Source: Phycisphaerae bacterium (GTDB taxonomy: Bacteria; Planctomycetota; Phycisphaerae; UBA1845). From it: a stretch of 9,519 nucleotides of DNA. The stretch is taken from NCBI GenBank assembly GCA_029260195.1, contig JAJDDS010000517.1:1-9519 (forward strand), read 5' to 3'. The notes under the pieces were generated by a model. That model ran no database searches. It was not told where the DNA came from and saw only the letters and a list, made by a program, of their open reading frames with translations. Positions 5,519 through 9,519 of the stretch are shown in pieces. Made by a program: the position numbers and the translations under genes. The first letter of the stretch is position 1. Each line of letters begins with the position of its first letter.

Positions 5519-7420
5519 TCAAATACCGCCGCCGTGGAGCCGCACTGACGCTCCGACGGGTGGCGGGGAGAACGCGACGAACGTCCGCGTCGGATCGTCC
5601 CACCGAAGCCACCGGAGCGACGGATCCTCGAGCGGCACGGTAAACCGAAACGCTACTTCCGCGGGACGTCCGTCCGCGGTCAACAACAGAATCGTGATGA
5701 TTACATCCGTCAACTCGACCCGATCCCCCGCGCTCAGTGGACGCGTCGGACCGCGGAAAAGCTGATCCCCAATCCACGCGAGGTACCCGTCATCCGGGCG
5801 AACCACGACCGTGCGGTCGTCCGCGCGCCGGAGCGTCACCATCGCACCGCTGGGCGAAATACACCGTGTGTGTTTCGGCACCGGCAGCCCCTGGGTCGCC
5901 CGAATCGCTGGGAGTTGCGCTGCGAACATCACGATCGGCGCCGTGACGATGACAACGCTCTGTTCCGCAACCAACTCGTCCATTGGCGTGTGTACGTGGA
6001 ACTGCTCCATAAACGTCCTCGGCCCCATCGGGTGAGCGGAGCGGACAGCCAGCGCCGCGGGCGACACCACGACGAGACGCACCGCCAGAAACGCGCAAAG
6101 GGCGAGCGTCACCACACGCCGAACACGACCGCTCGGCCACCGCGACCGGTCGCCCAGCGCGCCGAACAACACTGCCACGACGCCCGACGCACCAATGCCA
6201 ACGAACACCAGCAGCCGATCCGACGGAAAGGCGGCGCAGGCTGGCGCCAGGGAGAGCACCGCACCCGACACAAAGAAACGCGCCACGCGATCGTGCCACA
6301 CTATTGGCGCTGCGACGGCGCCGACGACGAGCACGAACAACGCCGATCCCGCTACGACCCAGGGAAGTGCTACGGGGAAGCTCGTTTGCACAGGCAGGTA
6401 GATATCCGCGGACAATCCCAACTGCCCCATCAGCAACAATGGCGCGCGCTGAAGCGCTGAGCACAGGTAGCGAAACGGCTCCGCCAACGGATCGATGTAA
6501 AACTCGACGCCTGCGGAAATGCCATATCCCAACGCCGCCCATACCCATCGCCAGGCAACGATCACACCCACGTACGGCAACAGTGACCACACCCGCTCCC
6601 GCGCGCATCCGCGATCGAGGAACATCGCGTACGCGAGCAGGTACCCTCCGGTCGACACGCCGGATTCCTTCGCGAACAGGCACGCCGCCAGCAAAACAGG
6701 CGCCAGGATACCCGCGATGCGTCGACCGCCCCGCCGCCAGACATCGTGGAGAATCAGCGCCGACACGCCAAGAACACCCGCGACCAACGCGTTGCGATTC
6801 GCCAGAAACCCAACGGGCGTGCCGTGTCCATCGTCCATCGCAAACAACAGCGCAGCCAACCCCGCCACCCACGCCGCATCGCATGTGCGGCGGTAGAAGA
6901 CCCCAACCAGCCCCACCAACGCCGCATACCACAGCACGCTCTGCGCATGCATGAACACCGCGCGATCAGGCCACAGGCGATAATCCAACCAGTGCGTTAA
7001 GACGGTCACGGGTCGGCAGAACGCCCCTCGCAGCTCGTCGTCCGACCACCACGGAAGAACGCCCAGGTCCATCAACTCGTGATTTCGTGCTGGATCGCCG
7101 TCCATAAACGAAAACAGCTCCATCAGCGACCCCGACTTCAGAACGCCCGGACCAAACGAATCGTGCCCGCCAGTCAATGCCAACCGATGCCAATGATCGT
7201 CCACGATCCAACCGACGCCCAGTGATGGCAGCGTAAGAACCGCCGCCAGAACCGCGGCGACCCACGGTAGGCGCCGACTTCTCAGAACAGCGCCCGTAAG
7301 GCAACGATACCGCTCGGTGTCCAAGAGCTTTCCCCAGCCGCTCGCACCTCGGCTTGGGCTCGTAGTCGGGTTCAAGATTGATAGGTTCCTGGCGCGGTCG
7401 GTGTCAACGCTCGTCGACAA
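5519..7420 (-). CDS. Multi-pass membrane protein, GT-C glycosyltransferase type
   Basis: 633 residues with about 10-11 hydrophobic helices between residues 50 and 455, then a soluble, probably outside-facing C-terminal domain (about 470-633). The layout resembles GT-C enzymes, which use lipid-linked sugar donors. An acidic pair follows the first helix (VDDHW, 73-77). Next comes FCRPVTVLTHWLDYRLW at 134-150, which matches the F(R/C)RPLTxLSFxLDYxLWG block of this superfamily, then FLANRNALVAG (205-215) and FAKESG (249-254). The acceptor and donor sugars are unknown. The gene overlaps gmhA by 17 bases, so it belongs to the heptose operon and may act on a surface glycan; this is inference. The listed start is TTG at 7420, with GGAAG 6 bases before it. 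A second TTG at 7324, 7 bases after GGGGA, is possible and would still keep all helices. Confidence 0.8.
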   Translation of the reverse strand: MSTSVDTDRARNLSILNPTTSPSRGASGWGKLLDTERYRCLTGAVLRSRRLPWVAAVLAAVLTLPSLGVGWIVDDHWHRLALTGGHDSFGPGVLKSGSLMELFSFMDGDPARNHELMDLGVLPWWSDDELRGAFCRPVTVLTHWLDYRLWPDRAVFMHAQSVLWYAALVGLVGVFYRRTCDAAWVAGLAALLFAMDDGHGTPVGFLANRNALVAGVLGVSALILHDVWRRGGRRIAGILAPVLLAACLFAKESGVSTGGYLLAYAMFLDRGCARERVWSLLPYVGVIVAWRWVWAALGYGISAGVEFYIDPLAEPFRYLCSALQRAPLLLMGQLGLSADIYLPVQTSFPVALPWVVAGSALFVLVVGAVAAPIVWHDRVARFFVSGAVLSLAPACAAFPSDRLLVFVGIGASGVVAVLFGALGDRSRWPSGRVRRVVTLALCAFLAVRLVVVSPAALAVRSAHPMGPRTFMEQFHVHTPMDELVAEQSVVIVTAPIVMFAAQLPAIRATQGLPVPKHTRCISPSGAMVTLRRADDRTVVVRPDDGYLAWIGDQLFRGPTRPLSAGDRVELTDVIITILLLTADGRPAEVAFRFTVPLEDPSLRWLRWDDPTRTFVAFSPPPVGASVRLHGGGI

Positions 7421-7964
7421 ACGCCGCTTCCACGCGGTCGCAAATTAGGTGATAGGCCAGTTCGTGGGCCTCCTGCACGCGGTCCGCGCCGTCGGCTTCG
7501 ACCTTGAGGCAGAGCGCGCATTTCTCGGCCATGGGCGCTCCGCGCCGCGAAGTGAAACCAATGACGAACGCCTTCTTGCGGCAAGCTTCGTCGATGGCGG
7601 TCAACACGTTCGGCGAGCGCCCGGATACGCTCAACGCCCAGACGACGTCCCGCTCGGTCACCAACCCCTCGACTTGGCGCCGGAAAACCTCCTCCGCGCC
7701 GAGGTCGTTGCAGATGGCCGTCAGCGACGAACTGTCGGTGGTCAGCGCGATTGCCGGCAGCGAGCGCCGGTCACGCTTGAATCGCCCCACGAGTTCGCCC
7801 GCAATGTGCTGGGCGTCCGCTGCACTCCCGCCGTTACCGAACACACACACCTTGCCGCCCGCGCGAATAGCCTCGATGATTTGGTCCGCCATCGACTCCA
7901 GCAGCGGGATATGATGCCGAAGCGCTTCAATGGTACGCAGATGATCGTCGATCTGTTCCCGCAT
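7404..7964 (-). CDS. gmhA: Sedoheptulose-7-phosphate isomerase GmhA
   Basis: Cytosolic SIS-domain enzyme that turns sedoheptulose 7-phosphate into D-glycero-D-manno-heptose 7-phosphate, the first step of ADP-heptose synthesis. The family signature is clear: VFGNGGSAADAQHIAGELVG with the catalytic Glu, then LTTDSSSLTAICNDLG, SVSGRSPNVL (phosphate loop) and RVQEAHELAYHLICD with the catalytic His. Its length of 186 residues is close to the usual 190-195. I take the ATG at 7964, which has AGG 8 bases upstream. A GTG at 7973, directly abutting the hldE stop, would add three residues but has no clear ribosome site. The gene follows hldE with no real gap and overlaps the next gene by 17 bases, which indicates one operon. 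The kinase for the following step is the hldE product; gmhB and hldD are not in the window. Confidence 0.94.
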   Translation of the reverse strand: MREQIDDHLRTIEALRHHIPLLESMADQIIEAIRAGGKVCVFGNGGSAADAQHIAGELVGRFKRDRRSLPAIALTTDSSSLTAICNDLGAEEVFRRQVEGLVTERDVVWALSVSGRSPNVLTAIDEACRKKAFVIGFTSRRGAPMAEKCALCLKVEADGADRVQEAHELAYHLICDRVEAAFVDER

Positions 7965-7973
7965 GCTCGACAC

Positions 7974-9458
7974 CTAGGACTGGCCGTTCCGGATGCGTTC
8001 CACGATCGAGGTCGTGCTGTATCCCTCGATCAGTGGCACCAGGCGCACCCTACCGCCGTTTTGTTCGACGAATTCACGTCCGACGACGCCCTTGTTCGCC
8101 CAATCCTCGCCCTTGACCAAAACATCCGGACGAACTCGCTCGATCAACCCGATCGGCGTCGGCTCGTCGAACACTACTACATAGTCCACGCATTCCAGAG
8201 CTTCCAGCATCCGAACCCGAAAGGGCTGATCGTTGATCGGCCGATCGCCGCCCTTGCCCAACCTCTTCACGCTCGCATCCGAATTCGTGGCCACGACCAA
8301 CAGGCTCGCTTCGTCGCGCGCTCGACGCAGCAAGTCGGCGTGCCCCGGATGCAGGATGTCGTACACGCCGTTGGTAAACGCCACCGTCTCGCCGCGATCG
8401 CGCCGCAGGGATAACTCAGCCAGCAATTCGTCGATCCGACGCAACTTGCCGTTCCGACGCCGATCCTCGATACGCAGGTCCGCCAGTATTTCGTCCCCGG
8501 ATATCGGAACGCAGCCGAACTTCTCGACTTCCAGGCCACCGGCGATGTTGGCCAATCGGACAGCCTCCTCCGGCGCCGCCTTGGCTGCCGTCGCAGCCGC
8601 GAGACAGGCCATCACCGCGTCGCCCGCTCCAGTGTTGTCGTACACGCTTCGTGGACGTGTCGGGATGTGCAGCGGCGTTTCGCCCACGCGGACCAGAACC
8701 GCTCCGTCGCGATCCAGCGTCACCACCAGCGACCCAACGCCCCACCGATCCAGCAACTCGGGACCAGCCTCGACGACGGCTTCGGGCGCGCCGAAAGTCC
8801 GTCCCGCCGCGATCTCAAGTTCATTGCGATTCGGTGTCACCATGCTGACACCACGATAACGGTCGAAACTTGACAGGCGCCCAGGATCGACGACCACGCG
8901 ACGCCCCGCGGGCTTCGCAGCCGAAACGATGGCTTCGACCAGTTCCGCCGTGACCACGCCCTTGTCGTAGTCCTCGATGCAAACAACATCCACGTCGGGA
9001 ATCATGGCGATCACACCCGCGCGAAGTCGTTCCGCCGCCGCCTCCGGCAGGGGCTCGGTGGATTCCTCGTCGAACCGCAGGAGTTGCTGGCGATGGCGAT
9101 GCTGCGCAAGTCCGACGAATCGGGTCTTGGTGCTTGTATGACGGTCATCCGCGACGACAATCCCCCCCGCGTCGGCACCCATCGATTCGAGCAGGGATCG
9201 CAGCGTTTCACCGGCTGCGTCAGCCCCGACAGCGCCGAAACAGCACACTTCCACCCCCAGCGCCCGCAGGCAGGCAGCCACGTTGGCGCTCCCGCCGACG
9301 CGCTCGACCCGCTCGATGGCCCGCAGCACCGGCACTGGCGCCTCCGGACTGATCCGTTCGGCGTCGCCGTAGACGTAGCGATCCAAAATCAAATCACCCA
9401 CGAGCAGCACCCGCGTGCCGGGAAATGAACGCACTACACGGGTCAGTTGGGAAATCAT
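7974..9458 (-). CDS. hldE: Bifunctional heptose-7-phosphate kinase / heptose-1-phosphate adenylyltransferase HldE
   Basis: 494 residues carrying both domains of HldE. The N-terminal ribokinase-type kinase (about 1-330) has VGDLILDRYVYGDAERISPE (20-39), GGSANVAA (55-62) and the PfkB signature DNTGAGDA (274-281) with catalytic D280. The C-terminal nucleotidyltransferase (about 340-494) has FTNGVYDILHPGHADLLRRA with the HxGH motif at 370-373, then VKGEDW (448-453) and YSTTSIVERI. Together they phosphorylate heptose 7-phosphate at C1 and later load AMP onto heptose 1-phosphate, giving ADP-heptose for lipopolysaccharide core or other glycans. It starts the operon with gmhA. The ATG at 9458 gives an N-terminus that aligns with the family. 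The ribosome site is weak (GGAAG lies about 13 bases upstream), and the 61 bases to the window edge show no clear promoter. Confidence 0.96.
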   Translation of the reverse strand: MISQLTRVVRSFPGTRVLLVGDLILDRYVYGDAERISPEAPVPVLRAIERVERVGGSANVAACLRALGVEVCCFGAVGADAAGETLRSLLESMGADAGGIVVADDRHTSTKTRFVGLAQHRHRQQLLRFDEESTEPLPEAAAERLRAGVIAMIPDVDVVCIEDYDKGVVTAELVEAIVSAAKPAGRRVVVDPGRLSSFDRYRGVSMVTPNRNELEIAAGRTFGAPEAVVEAGPELLDRWGVGSLVVTLDRDGAVLVRVGETPLHIPTRPRSVYDNTGAGDAVMACLAAATAAKAAPEEAVRLANIAGGLEVEKFGCVPISGDEILADLRIEDRRRNGKLRRIDELLAELSLRRDRGETVAFTNGVYDILHPGHADLLRRARDEASLLVVATNSDASVKRLGKGGDRPINDQPFRVRMLEALECVDYVVVFDEPTPIGLIERVRPDVLVKGEDWANKGVVGREFVEQNGGRVRLVPLIEGYSTTSIVERIRNGQS

Positions 9459-9519
9459 CGGTCGGTCGTCGCTTCCGGTCGAAACCCTCGTCCGGGCGGT
9501 ATGCTACGGCCCCCCGTGG

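Noticed and set aside
5790..6932. A 380-codon minus-strand frame inside the membrane-protein gene
   Set aside because: Its composition is Arg/Gly/Cys-heavy and the overlapping frame has clear membrane helices and GT-C motifs, so this is a high-GC shadow.
7449..8414. A 321-codon plus-strand frame across gmhA and hldE
   Set aside because: It is antisense to two unmistakable enzymes and shows no motif of its own.

Overview
Organism. The window is GC-rich, every supported gene lies on the minus strand, and the mix of genes fits a large-genome, Gram-negative-type bacterium, most likely Planctomycetota (Phycisphaerae-like). The clues are secreted proteins with 4-Cys/Asp-rich repeats, small PEP-CTERM surface proteins, a heptose pathway with full-length HldE and GmhA, and a TetR-controlled aromatic-CoA oxygenase pair. 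Myxococcota is the main alternative. The lineage call is inference from gene content only.

Layout in the direction of transcription (right to left). (1) hldE and gmhA, end to end, make and activate the heptose precursor for surface glycans. gmhA overlaps a large multi-pass membrane protein of GT-C glycosyltransferase type, so the three read as one envelope-glycan transcription unit. (2) A short gap carries a TTGACA box and a perfect 10-bp palindrome, CAAGCGCTTG. It precedes a TetR-family repressor gene followed closely by paaA and paaB, two subunits of the phenylacetyl-CoA epoxidase. paaC, paaD and paaE are not present downstream. (3) Directly after paaB, base composition drops and a run of related PEP-CTERM secreted-protein genes begins: a C-terminal scrap, then two paralogues of about 210-215 codons. 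Each contains one frame break; the two full-length copies break exactly at a G-run. (4) The window ends in a large secreted protein. Its N-terminal module is cut by an in-frame TGA, after which the same frame stays open for 448 codons through about ten Cys-rich repeats and into a beta-rich domain that runs off the left edge.

Main point of interest. Region 1-3514 holds four adjacent, related-in-style secreted-protein reading frames. Every one is broken by a single lesion (one TGA, two G-tract indels, one further +1 shift), although the protein sequence on both sides is well preserved. Either the consensus is wrong at homopolymers, or this is a young decaying (or switchable) surface-protein cluster. 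The housekeeping-type genes at 3519-9458 are all intact, which argues against a uniformly poor sequence. The KstR2-like operator in front of the tetR-paaAB unit and the orphan state of paaAB are the other items worth checking.
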